From assembly GCA_049340005.1 (NCBI GenBank), contig JBMPIY010000012.1: 64,000 bases of DNA; one strand, 5' to 3'. This stretch comes from CAXBDP01 sp963974465. GTDB lineage: Bacteria > Bacteroidota > Bacteroidia > Cytophagales > Cyclobacteriaceae. Shown in pieces: positions 51,000 to 60,349 of the stretch. A program made the position numbers and the translations under genes. The notes under the pieces are model-generated. The model saw only the letters and a program-made list of their open reading frames with translations. It was not told where the DNA came from and searched no databases. The first letter of the stretch is position 1. Every line of letters begins with the position of its first letter.

Positions 51000-53475
51000 A
51001 ACTTCCAATTGAGATCAAGTTAGCAAATATCCTGAAAGCTCCCGGCACACCCGCAGGCAATTGTCTAAACCATGAGTAGCCTGAATAGATATAATGTCCT
51101 TTGCCATATTTGGCGACGAGTAAGCCTCCAGTCAACGGCTCTTCTCCCGGATCGGCAGAGGCGATAATTGGTGTAAAGGCTTTATCCCACTCTCCCGGAA
51201 AATATAAACCTCTTTCTTGTACCCATTTCTCGAAATCCTTTGTAGTGATTTTGTTTGGAAAATTCATAACAGGATGCTCTGGTGCAATTATCTGAACTTC
51301 AGCTTCTTCCACTGTAATTCTGTCTCTAGAAAGTCTCAAAGAATATGGCGCTAATTCATTAGTAACCAATCGACTATTCGTATTATACTGAACCATTAAA
51401 GTTCCTCCGTTCTCCACATATTTGAATAATTCGGTCTGTCCAAATCTTAGCGCATCAACGGTGTTGTAAGCCCTCACACCCATAATTATGGCATCATACC
51501 TTGCTAGTTCATCGGATTTCAAATTGTCAGGATTAATTTCTTCTACCTGATAGCCAATTTGCCGTAAGCTACGAGGTATATCATCACCTGCTCCTTGAAT
51601 GTAGCCGATCAATTCGCCACGTTTTTCAAGGTTAATTTTCACCATTCTAGCTTTTGATTCAGGGAAAATAGTCTGAAATGGAATATGCGGATAATCGATA
51701 GTCAACAAATCTCTATTATAGCTTTTCCCATTGTAAGTAGCTACTGCACTGCCAATCACATCGCTATCCATAGTGGGAGGATTTACCTTGAAAATAAAGG
51801 AAGCTTGCTCACCTTTTAACTTCAAATCATATTGATAATTGTTTGGTGTAAGCGACCAACCACTTGGCACATCCAAACTCACCTGCCCTGATACATTATC
51901 TTTTCCAGCTATTACTTCAACACTTACTTCTTTTTCGTTATTATCTGAAAAAACAACCACATTGTCTGAAATACCAACATAGACTGGAGGAGTGATGATG
52001 AATGGACGATATTGCTCTCCATCTACAGGATCATTTCTTTTGTAAACCACAGGGATCGTATAGGGAATCACCTCACCCATTATTTCAATTTCTACCTCTG
52101 CCATAAAAGCGGGAGGGTTTTCAGGCATTCCTCTCATTTCCTGATTCGGCACATCGTACATTCCCACGGTACCATCGTTTACCAACCAATAAGGTTGACT
52201 TATCGGAAAGTCCGCTGGAATCTTAAAGTCAAATTTCTCATTTAGTGACCTGTTGAATGCAACTTCTTTATTAAAACTATTATTTACTCCATTGATACTT
52301 GCATTTCGTACTGTAATTGAAGTGTTGGATCTATTGGTAGCCTCAAGACTAATTTCCACTTGTTCCTCTCCTACAGCCGTAGCTGTATTACTTATTGCTT
52401 CTACATATATCCCTGCACTTGCGCGAATAATTTCATCTAAATCATCCAATTTTTTGTTAGCCCACCAATTACCAACAGCAAGTGATTTCACTTCTTTGCG
52501 GAGGGCAATTAGAGATGCTAAAGAAGCTTCCGGTTTCGCAATTTGAAATTCATTTATAATCGCTTCAATCTTAGCATTGATATTTTCACCTCCCGGTATT
52601 CTATTCCAGCTGATGTCCATATCAGAAAAAATATCTCCTACAGCTTTATCTCCCTTCAATTGCACTACATGATCTAGAGCCGAACCACGCGAACCAGTTG
52701 AACCAAAACCTTGACTCTTGTGCATAGTTCGACTTTCAGCAGCTATTTCGTTATAAGATTTTCCAAGAAGTGGATTATAAGTGCCCACATCATAGCTTAT
52801 CACATTTGGCTTACCTTCGTAATCAGAATTACTATTATCCCAATTGTAGGTATTCCAAAATATCCGCTTTGGCTGCCATGTTTCCACATATTTCAATTGC
52901 TCCGGAAATGCATTTGGATCTGCTGCCAAATCGAACGCTTCTACAGATAGCATAGCAGAGGCTGTATGATGCCCGTGGGTCGTACTAGGCTCAGTGTCGA
53001 ATCTATTAATAATTACATCTGGTCTAAATTTACGGATTGCCCAAACCACATCAGACAAAACTTGCTGCTTATCCCAAGTGCTAAGAGCTTCGTAAGCATC
53101 CTTAGAAAAGCCAAAATCGCTGGCTCTCGTGAAATATTGCCTCCCGCCATCTGTACGGCGAGCTTGAAGCAATTCTTGTGTGCGGATTATACCTAATAGC
53201 TCGCGTATTTCCGGACCTATTAAATTTTGTCCACCATCACCTCTAGTTACAGACAGGTAAATCGTTTCTACTTTTCTCTCATTTGCCAAATATGAAATGA
53301 GTCTTGTATTTTCATCATCGGGATGAGCTGCAACAAACATAACCGTTCCTGTATTTTGCAGTTTAGTAATAGACTGCAAAATTTCTGAGCTGGTATATGT
53401 TTTAGGCTTTTGAGCTTGAGTGGTAAAAGCACTAATAAATAAACAGAATATAAGAAAGAGTAAGCGATTCTTCAT
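50983..53475 (-). CDS. Secreted PIG-L family deacetylase, large multidomain form
   Basis: An 830-aa exported protein with a signal peptide (MKNRLLFLIFCLFISAFTTQA, before QK). The PIG-L/LmbE zinc site is the A50-H51-P52-D53-D54-E55 motif (VAAHPDDENTRLIS) plus the late HGHHTASA pair. This is a family of N-acetylglucosaminyl deacetylases. After about 300 residues there is a long beta-rich part and a C-terminal class-I-amidotransferase-like part (DAIIMGVRAYNTV, MVQYNTNSRLV, SGYSWFRQLPAG). TTG at 53481 is not needed; I start at ATG 53475. It heads an operon with the 49-aa protein and the symporter. Confidence 0.85.
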   Translation of the reverse strand: MKNRLLFLIFCLFISAFTTQAQKPKTYTSSEILQSITKLQNTGTVMFVAAHPDDENTRLISYLANERKVETIYLSVTRGDGGQNLIGPEIRELLGIIRTQELLQARRTDGGRQYFTRASDFGFSKDAYEALSTWDKQQVLSDVVWAIRKFRPDVIINRFDTEPSTTHGHHTASAMLSVEAFDLAADPNAFPEQLKYVETWQPKRIFWNTYNWDNSNSDYEGKPNVISYDVGTYNPLLGKSYNEIAAESRTMHKSQGFGSTGSRGSALDHVVQLKGDKAVGDIFSDMDISWNRIPGGENINAKIEAIINEFQIAKPEASLASLIALRKEVKSLAVGNWWANKKLDDLDEIIRASAGIYVEAISNTATAVGEEQVEISLEATNRSNTSITVRNASINGVNNSFNKEVAFNRSLNEKFDFKIPADFPISQPYWLVNDGTVGMYDVPNQEMRGMPENPPAFMAEVEIEIMGEVIPYTIPVVYKRNDPVDGEQYRPFIITPPVYVGISDNVVVFSDNNEKEVSVEVIAGKDNVSGQVSLDVPSGWSLTPNNYQYDLKLKGEQASFIFKVNPPTMDSDVIGSAVATYNGKSYNRDLLTIDYPHIPFQTIFPESKARMVKINLEKRGELIGYIQGAGDDIPRSLRQIGYQVEEINPDNLKSDELARYDAIIMGVRAYNTVDALRFGQTELFKYVENGGTLMVQYNTNSRLVTNELAPYSLRLSRDRITVEEAEVQIIAPEHPVMNFPNKITTKDFEKWVQERGLYFPGEWDKAFTPIIASADPGEEPLTGGLLVAKYGKGHYIYSGYSWFRQLPAGVPGAFRIFANLISIGSYEENP

Positions 53476-53643
53476 GTTCAATTTTTTTGAAATTTGTCTA
53501 TTTATGATACGGTATGGAATACATTTTCTTTGAACGGAGTCTTGTTTGGATTAGCCGATATAAAAATCATTTTGATATAAAGAAACATTTACAGAATTTT
53601 CACTACTTTACATAATAGCTACAACATAGCTAAGATATAATCT

Positions 53644-55632
53644 ATGAAGAGCCTATTTTTTACATTTTCCATTTTTTACATTTTCCTATTTGGAAATATT
53701 GCTGCATACAGTCAAAATAGTTCTTCCAAAATTGATGAAATCCTTTCTATGAAGGATGGTATGGAAAAACTCGATGCTTATTTACAAGTAATTAGAACTA
53801 TTCATACCAATTATCCTGATTCTACTCTTGCCTTAACTCCTGACGCCTTAAGATTAGCTCAATTACAAAAAGATAAACTTAAGGAAGCAGAGGTACTTTA
53901 CTCAGAATCTATTGCTCAATCAGTAAAAGGTCTTACGAGCGACGCCATTGATGCAGCTAGGCTTGCTCTAAATGCTGCGAAATCTACGGGCGATATGCTT
54001 TATGAGAGTAGGATAATCTCACACTTAGGCACAATCTATGGTGATATTGGCAATTATGCAGAAGCTGCTAAGCTTTTTGATCAAGCATTAAAAATAAGCG
54101 AAAAACAAAACGATAGTCTCGGGGTTATCAATGGTTATTTAAGATTGGGAGTAATCCAAAGTTTTCAAAACCAAGACAAAGAGGCAATTGATTATTATAA
54201 TCAGTCTTTGGAAATAGCTCGAGCATATAAACGAACGAATAGCATCAGATCCATACTTAATAATATTGGAATCTCTTATGCCAAACAAAATTTGTTTGAG
54301 CAAGCTTTGATTTATTTTCATGAAGCAGAAGAACTTGAGCGGGAGGGTGAACCAAATATTAGCAATTTCACCCAGCTCTTAGGCAATATTGGGCAAGCTT
54401 ATTATCATACTAAAAATTACAATGAATCACTTAAATACCTCAAAGAGGCTGAAGAAATAACTCAAGCTAATAGCTCTAGCATAAATCCAACAGTAAAAAT
54501 CAACAATAATGTGAATTTCGGAAAATTATATATGGCAATAGGCCAAAATGATCAAGCAGAAATTTACTTAAACGATGCATTAGCTATCTCAAATGACTAT
54601 AACTATTTACCCGGAAAACAAACAGCTAATGAGCAACTTACGGAATTTTATATAAGTACAGGTGATTTTGAAAAAGCACTTAAGAGGGCAGAAATTGCCA
54701 ATGATCTTCGGGATAGTATTTACAATGCAGAGAAATTCGAGATAATTGAGAATCTGAAAACGAGATACGAAGTAGAGAAAAAAGATGCCGAATTGACTCT
54801 TTTAGCTGACCTTAATGAAAGCAGAACCTTCCAAAGAAATCTGATGGGTTTTCTTACTATTGTAATCATGATTCTATTTGGATTTATGTATCGCAACTAT
54901 ACCAACAAAATAAAAAGCAACAAAGAATTGATGACTAAACAAGAAGAGCTGGAAGAAACTAATAGGATGAAAAATAAGCTTTTCTCTATCATTGGTCATG
55001 ATTTAAGAGGCCCATTTCAAGGACTTCTTGGTGGCTTATTATTAATTCAAGATGGGGCATTTTCTGATGCTGAAAAGAAGGACTTTATCCAAAGGCTTAT
55101 TGAAAGTGGAAAAGCAACTCACGAAGTATTAGAAAGTCTTTTAATCTGGGGGAAAGCTCAATCCTTCGAATCGAATCCTGAAAAACTGAATTCCAAAAAG
55201 CTAATTGAGGATTGTATAAAACCTTATAAAGAAGCTGCCAGACAAAAAAACATTACATTGGTTAATAATGCCGAAGAAGAATTTAATGTTTTGGTAGATT
55301 ATAAGGAGTTTGAATTCGTCCTTAGAAATTTGATCAACAATGCCATTAAATACACACATCCAGATGGTCAGGTTTCAGTGAACACGAAATCGATTGGAGA
55401 AAAACTTAAAATTGACATTATAGATAATGGTGTAGGAATTCCAAGCTATAGATTACCTGGAATTTTTGAGCTCGACCAAATTCAAAGTACTACTGGAACA
55501 AAAAATGAAGCTGGTTCTGGTTTAGGTCTGGTGGTTTGTCACGACCTTATTACTAAAAACAAGGGTGAGATTATGGTAGAAAGTGAGCAAGGCCATGGAT
55601 CTAAATTTTCTATTATACTGCCATTAGCTTAA
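53644..55632 (+). CDS. TPR-containing sensor histidine kinase
   Basis: A 662-aa exported or membrane kinase. A signal peptide (about 1-23) is followed by six or seven tetratricopeptide-like repeats (about 40-365; for example GDIGNYAEAAKLFDQALKISEK), a membrane helix (about 400-418), a HisKA with H452 (SIIGHDLRGPFQGLLG), and a HATPase domain (NLINNAIKYTHPDG, DNGVGIP, GSGLGLVVC). The periplasmic TPR part probably senses a peptide or protein. There is no adjacent regulator. It is a different architecture from the hybrid kinase at 23793. Confidence 0.9.
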   Translation: MKSLFFTFSIFYIFLFGNIAAYSQNSSSKIDEILSMKDGMEKLDAYLQVIRTIHTNYPDSTLALTPDALRLAQLQKDKLKEAEVLYSESIAQSVKGLTSDAIDAARLALNAAKSTGDMLYESRIISHLGTIYGDIGNYAEAAKLFDQALKISEKQNDSLGVINGYLRLGVIQSFQNQDKEAIDYYNQSLEIARAYKRTNSIRSILNNIGISYAKQNLFEQALIYFHEAEELEREGEPNISNFTQLLGNIGQAYYHTKNYNESLKYLKEAEEITQANSSSINPTVKINNNVNFGKLYMAIGQNDQAEIYLNDALAISNDYNYLPGKQTANEQLTEFYISTGDFEKALKRAEIANDLRDSIYNAEKFEIIENLKTRYEVEKKDAELTLLADLNESRTFQRNLMGFLTIVIMILFGFMYRNYTNKIKSNKELMTKQEELEETNRMKNKLFSIIGHDLRGPFQGLLGGLLLIQDGAFSDAEKKDFIQRLIESGKATHEVLESLLIWGKAQSFESNPEKLNSKKLIEDCIKPYKEAARQKNITLVNNAEEEFNVLVDYKEFEFVLRNLINNAIKYTHPDGQVSVNTKSIGEKLKIDIIDNGVGIPSYRLPGIFELDQIQSTTGTKNEAGSGLGLVVCHDLITKNKGEIMVESEQGHGSKFSIILPLA

Positions 55633-55746
55633 TTGCTTTTCCCAAGCACAATTCAATAATTCTCAATTCAGTTCAATATTTTTTTTCATTTTCTAAAATC
55701 CAATTGATTGAAGTGTTACGTAAGTGCCTTCAAACAATTTAAAAAA

Positions 55747-56304
55747 ATGAAAAAAATAACAATCACACTCGCAAGCGCCATTTTCGTATTCATGGCAAAT
55801 TTTTCAATGGCACAGCAAACCGTAATGGTTGGTGGTGAACAAATGTATCCACAAAAGGATATTGTAAGTAATGCAGTAAACTCGAAGGCACATACCACTT
55901 TGGTAGCTGCTGTACAGGCAGCCGGACTAGTAGAAACTTTACAAGGTGATGGACCTTTCACAGTATTTGCGCCAATCAATGATGCATTCGACAAATTACC
56001 GGAGGGCACTGTTTCAACTTTATTGAAGCCAGAAAATAAAGGTACGTTGACTAGTATTCTTACTTATCATGTGGTACCTGGAAAATTAAATGTAGCCGAA
56101 CTTTCCAAATTAGTAAAAAAAGGAAATGGTAAAGCAGAGTTGAAAACAGTAAACGGAGGTATTTTGACAGTAGTAGCAAATGGAGCTAACAACTTTATGC
56201 TGAAAGATGCCAACGGTGGAATGGCTAATATTACCATCACAGATGTGAATCAATCCAATGGCGTTATTCATGTAATTGATGCAGTGGTTACTCCAAAAAT
56301 CTAA
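55747..56304 (+). CDS. Secreted fasciclin-domain protein
   Basis: A 185-aa secreted protein with one FAS1 domain. I start at ATG 55747, giving a signal peptide (MKKITITLASAIFVFMANFSMA, before QQTVM); the 13-aa extension from 55708 has no signal character. The FAS1 H1 block is VQAAGLVETLQGDGPFTVFAPINDAFDKLP, and the H2 block is ILTYHVVPGKLN with the VNQSNGVIHVIDAVVTP end. Such proteins mediate adhesion or bind envelope components. It stands alone, with an imperfect terminator between it and the M16 peptidase. Confidence 0.9.
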   Translation: MKKITITLASAIFVFMANFSMAQQTVMVGGEQMYPQKDIVSNAVNSKAHTTLVAAVQAAGLVETLQGDGPFTVFAPINDAFDKLPEGTVSTLLKPENKGTLTSILTYHVVPGKLNVAELSKLVKKGNGKAELKTVNGGILTVVANGANNFMLKDANGGMANITITDVNQSNGVIHVIDAVVTPKI

Positions 56305-56392
56305 AAATAGTGTTTTCATGGTGGATGCAGGCAGCTTGGTTTATCTAAGTTGCCTGTGTTATTTTAAACCTAAAGGGTCGCTGGAATCCAAA

Positions 56393-56424
56393 TAAAAAAG
56401 GCCATGATTTGAACCATGACCTTT
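56393..56424. terminator. Probable bidirectional terminator between the fasciclin and M16 genes
   Basis: AAGGCCATG and CATGACCTT pair at eight of nine positions around an 8-base loop, flanked by A's and T's, between convergent genes. Confidence 0.5.
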
Positions 56425-56469
56425 TCGTATTTATAAGAATAGTATAAGAGATACCCTTAAACTAATAAA

Positions 56470-59313
56470 TTATTGATTTTGTGGATTTAGCAAAATTGGC
56501 TCACCAAAACCTAAAGCTGATAGCCTTTCCATTTGGGTTTTTGCATCACCAACTACTACATATACCATTTTAGTTGGGTCAACATATTGCTTGGCTAATT
56601 CTTGGATTCGGGCAACAGTCATTGCTTTTACAATTTCTTCTCTTTGCTTCACATAATCGTAAGGCAAGCCATAAGCACTAATATCCGTCAACAATCCAAG
56701 CTTTGCGCCTAGAGTTTCAAATGCACGCGCATTACTCTTGAGTAAGTAACCTTTAGTCGTAGCCAAATCCTGCTCATTGAATACATTAGGATAATCAGCC
56801 AAAATGTCTCTTATCAATTCTACTGATTCGAAAGTAACATTAGTACGCACACTAGTAGAAACGCTGAATGGACCCTTGATATCTGAACCAGAGAAACCAG
56901 ATCTGATGCCATAAGTGTAGCCTTTTCCCTCCCGCAATTCTTGGGTAAACTGGGAGGCAAAACCACCACCACCAAGGATATAATTCATTATTACCGCAGG
57001 ATAATAATCTTCATCCGTTTCAGCCAAAGCTAAGTAACCAATTCTCAACTCTGATTGCTTCGCATCTGGCACATCGTAAAAATAAATCTTAGAAGCTGTT
57101 GGCTGTTCAGCTAATTGATAATCAGGAAACTCAACTGGCTTTGAAGACCATTTTTCATTTAAGCTACTAAGCGAACTTACTACCTTATCTTGCTTGATAT
57201 CGCCTACTATATGCATACTTGCAATACTAGGAGATAGATTATTCTCATAATACGCTTTCAAGTCATCCATGGTGATGCTCGCTACAGACTCCTCAGTACC
57301 AGCTTGGTTATTGGAGAAAATATGATCTTTACCATAAAGCAATTCGTTATAAGTATTGCCTGCAATAGCTCCAGGATTTCCTTTTTGCTGTACAAGAGAA
57401 CTTGTGATACGCTGCTTGGCTAAGCTAAATTCCGTTTCGTCCCAACGTGGCTCCATTAAGATTTCTTCGACCAATTCAAGTACAGCATCATAATTTTTAG
57501 CCAATGTATTGCCCGATATCGATAAACTTTCTCTACCTGCACTTACGTTGATATTGGCTCCGAGCATATCAATAGCCTCCTCTAGTTCTTCTGGCGTTTT
57601 GTTTTTAGTGCCTTTAGTCATCATGGTGGCTAGCAGATTAGCTACACCTACTTTATTCGGATCGTCTAGTAAAAGACCTCCTTTAATGCGAATATTAAAT
57701 TGAACCAATGGTAATTCATTGTTTTCAATACCATATACTCGCATACCATTGCTTATCTCAGTCTCCCATATATTTGGAATGACAAAACTTGGAGCAGTAC
57801 CATATCCTGGCTCAATTGTGCGGTCAAAGCTAGATGGAGTCTTTTCGTAAGCAATTCTCTCATTTAAATCGAATTCACCTTCGGCTCCCATTACAATTGC
57901 CTCTTCCACTACATCGGCTTGAGCAGCACCAGCTAAGGCCAATTCCGTTTGTCCACGAGGAACAAAACTAGTTGTAATGTATGGTTTACCTTTGATATAC
58001 TTTTCGTACACACGCATCACATCTTCAGCTGAAACAGCTAAGACCTTTTGAATGTCTTCATTGATATAGCCTGGATTGTTTGCGAAAATATTGTATTGAG
58101 CTAATTGGAAAGCTTTACCCAAAACACTAGACAAGCCATTGTAGAAACTTGTTTCTTGTCCAGCTTTAATTCTTGCCAAATCTTGCTCATTTACTCCTTC
58201 AGCTTCGAATTTGGCAAATGCCTCGTTAATTGCTGCCATCACAGTATCCAATGGAGTATTTTGGTAAGCTCTAACACTTATCTGGTACTCGCCAGCCAAT
58301 TCAGATCCGTACTGGTACATGGATACGTTGGAAGTCACCTTTTTATCTTCAACTAGTACTTTGTAGAATGGAGATTTCTTTCCTGAAGAAAGCAATTGAC
58401 CTAAAATAGACAATGCATAATCATCGTCATTGTATTGCTCCACTGTAGGCCATGTCATGGTAAGTTGTGGCACACGAGCGAAGTTGTCTTCATGATATAG
58501 CGACTTAGTTTCACTTAAACTAACTGGCATCTTTTCAACAGGAGCAATCTCCTCTCCTCTAGGAATTTCATTAAAGTATTTTTCAACCCAAGCTTTAGCT
58601 TGAGCAGGATCAAAGTCACCTGCAATCACCAGCGTGGCATTATTTGGTACATACCATTTGCCATAAAACTCCTTCACATCAGCTAATGTAGCATTCTGTA
58701 AATCTTCTAGTGAACCAATTACTTGCCAGTTGTATGGATGACTTTCAGGATACAAATTCTTACCAATTACATAACTAGCATGGCCATAAGGCACATTATC
58801 AACACCTTGGCGTTTTTCATTTTTCACTACTTCCTTTTCTTTGGCCAGTACTTGGTCTGTCACAGTATTAATAAAAAAGCCAAGCTTATCCGCTTCGGCC
58901 CAAATCATTTTCTCAAGAGCATCATTTGGTACTGTTTGGAAATAATTGGTGCGATCACGACTTGTTGAGCCATTGGCACCCGAGCCTCCTACTTTAGCAT
59001 TGAGTTTATCCAAACCACCAGGGCCTAGATTCTCAGATTCTAAAAATAATAGGTGTTCGAAAAGGTGGGCAAAACCTGTGCGTCCAGTTTTTTCTCTTGC
59101 AGAGCCTACATGGAATGTAAGTGCTACAGCAGTAATTGGGTCTGATTTATCAATATGAAAAATCACATCTAAGCCATTGTCTAGCGTGAATTTCTCATAA
59201 TCAACAGAAAATTCCTGTTTGGTTGGTGTCTCGGTATCTGTTTTTGTATTGCAGGCTGCAAATATCAGCAAGCCAAAAAACAGCGGGAGGATGGATTTAA
59301 ATTTGAACTTCAT
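56470..59313 (-). CDS. M16-family zinc peptidase lipoprotein, two-module
   Basis: A 947-aa peptidase with a lipoprotein signal (LLIFAAC, C21). Two insulinase-like modules are present. The first has the inverted zinc motif H83-L-F-E86-H87 with the distal Glu in ALEKMIWAEADKLGF; the second (from about 510) keeps the fold but not the motif. This is the usual active/inactive pair. The enzyme is anchored to the periplasmic or outer-membrane face and degrades peptides. It is monocistronic, with a GCGGGAGG octamer in its signal sequence region (59283). Confidence 0.92.
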   Translation of the reverse strand: MKFKFKSILPLFFGLLIFAACNTKTDTETPTKQEFSVDYEKFTLDNGLDVIFHIDKSDPITAVALTFHVGSAREKTGRTGFAHLFEHLLFLESENLGPGGLDKLNAKVGGSGANGSTSRDRTNYFQTVPNDALEKMIWAEADKLGFFINTVTDQVLAKEKEVVKNEKRQGVDNVPYGHASYVIGKNLYPESHPYNWQVIGSLEDLQNATLADVKEFYGKWYVPNNATLVIAGDFDPAQAKAWVEKYFNEIPRGEEIAPVEKMPVSLSETKSLYHEDNFARVPQLTMTWPTVEQYNDDDYALSILGQLLSSGKKSPFYKVLVEDKKVTSNVSMYQYGSELAGEYQISVRAYQNTPLDTVMAAINEAFAKFEAEGVNEQDLARIKAGQETSFYNGLSSVLGKAFQLAQYNIFANNPGYINEDIQKVLAVSAEDVMRVYEKYIKGKPYITTSFVPRGQTELALAGAAQADVVEEAIVMGAEGEFDLNERIAYEKTPSSFDRTIEPGYGTAPSFVIPNIWETEISNGMRVYGIENNELPLVQFNIRIKGGLLLDDPNKVGVANLLATMMTKGTKNKTPEELEEAIDMLGANINVSAGRESLSISGNTLAKNYDAVLELVEEILMEPRWDETEFSLAKQRITSSLVQQKGNPGAIAGNTYNELLYGKDHIFSNNQAGTEESVASITMDDLKAYYENNLSPSIASMHIVGDIKQDKVVSSLSSLNEKWSSKPVEFPDYQLAEQPTASKIYFYDVPDAKQSELRIGYLALAETDEDYYPAVIMNYILGGGGFASQFTQELREGKGYTYGIRSGFSGSDIKGPFSVSTSVRTNVTFESVELIRDILADYPNVFNEQDLATTKGYLLKSNARAFETLGAKLGLLTDISAYGLPYDYVKQREEIVKAMTVARIQELAKQYVDPTKMVYVVVGDAKTQMERLSALGFGEPILLNPQNQ

Positions 59314-59409
59314 GGATTGTAGGTTTATTAATTAGCCTACAATTTAAGCTTTATTTAAATCAATATTAAAATACTTGAAGAAAGGCGATTAGCCCAACTT
59401 ACCGTTCAT

Positions 59410-59640
59410 TCACTTTGATGAGCTGAATTTGCCGGCATCCTCATACCAATAACCTTCATCAAACTTCTTATCAGAAGCTTTCCCATTTTTCAACACATTT
59501 ACAACCATCCAAATCACAATAAAGGGAGACATAAAGAAAAATGCTCCAATAAAACGCTCAAAGCCTGTGAAGAATGGAAGTAACGTGTAAATAAATAAGT
59601 ATGCCGTAGTGGCTATTATCGGTGTTTTAATATTCTCCAT
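59410..59640 (-). CDS. Small membrane protein, 76 aa
   Basis: A 76-aa protein with two hydrophobic helices (about 8-25 and 31-50), then a charged tail ending KFSSSK. The tail pattern KFDEGYWYED is distinctive but I do not recognise a named family. It lies 83 bp downstream of the ExbB-like gene on the same strand, possibly in one operon. Confidence 0.65.
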   Translation of the reverse strand: MENIKTPIIATTAYLFIYTLLPFFTGFERFIGAFFFMSPFIVIWMVVNVLKNGKASDKKFDEGYWYEDAGKFSSSK

Positions 59641-59723
59641 GATATCAATTTATTATTTTAACAAATTGATCGTCAAGGATGTTTGGAAAACTAGATTTAT
59701 TTTGAAACTGACTGCAATTACAA

Positions 59724-60137
59724 TTATTTACCAGACTTAAACCATTGAAGGATTATGGTGAAAAAGCGGCTAAACAATAATATCAAACAGCCAAAGAGTG
59801 TTGGGAGAATCGTGAACTTCAAGCCACCTGCTAATTCTTGTGCATTCACACTGTCCTTGAATTCTAAGTAATCTAGCGTATTGATAAGCTGTAGAAGCTG
59901 TCCAAAAACTCCTGCAACCAGCGCAAACAAACCAATTGAATTGATCAGGTTAATCATTTTATCAAGCTTTGGATTATTCCTTTTCAAATAAAGTAGACCC
60001 AAAACCATAAGTGAAAAAACGGCAATTCCACAAATGAAGATTAATGACATAATCACTATCCCTCCTTCCTGCATTCTGGCGAATAAAACAGAGATAAACC
60101 CTAAATTGCTTACACTTTGACTGATTGCTAAATTCAT
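59724..60137 (-). CDS. MotA/TolQ/ExbB-like small proton-channel family protein
   Basis: A 137-aa protein with three hydrophobic helices (about 27-50, 63-85, 105-130), matching the core of the MotA/TolQ/ExbB family (GLFALVAGVFGQLLQLINTLDYLEF, then GGLKFTILPTLFGCLILLFSRFF). It is shorter than ExbB (about 230 aa) and lacks an obvious ExbD partner. It may be an orphan family member. It sits upstream of, and divergent from, the LytS/LytTR genes. Confidence 0.6.
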   Translation of the reverse strand: MNLAISQSVSNLGFISVLFARMQEGGIVIMSLIFICGIAVFSLMVLGLLYLKRNNPKLDKMINLINSIGLFALVAGVFGQLLQLINTLDYLEFKDSVNAQELAGGLKFTILPTLFGCLILLFSRFFTIILQWFKSGK

Positions 60138-60349
60138 AATATTTGTTTTTTGATGATTATGCTACAAACATATTACTCCTTAAAACTCATATTAAATAAA
60201 TGAGATTAACTGCAGGATTAAGGCTTTTTAAAGCAGCTTTTCTTCCTCTGATTTAATTTATTGATTCCAATATGTCGAATGGCGTGTGAAATTGGTAATT
60301 CATCGCAAGTAGCTAGATAATATTGAAATTATGTAGATATTGTAATTCG

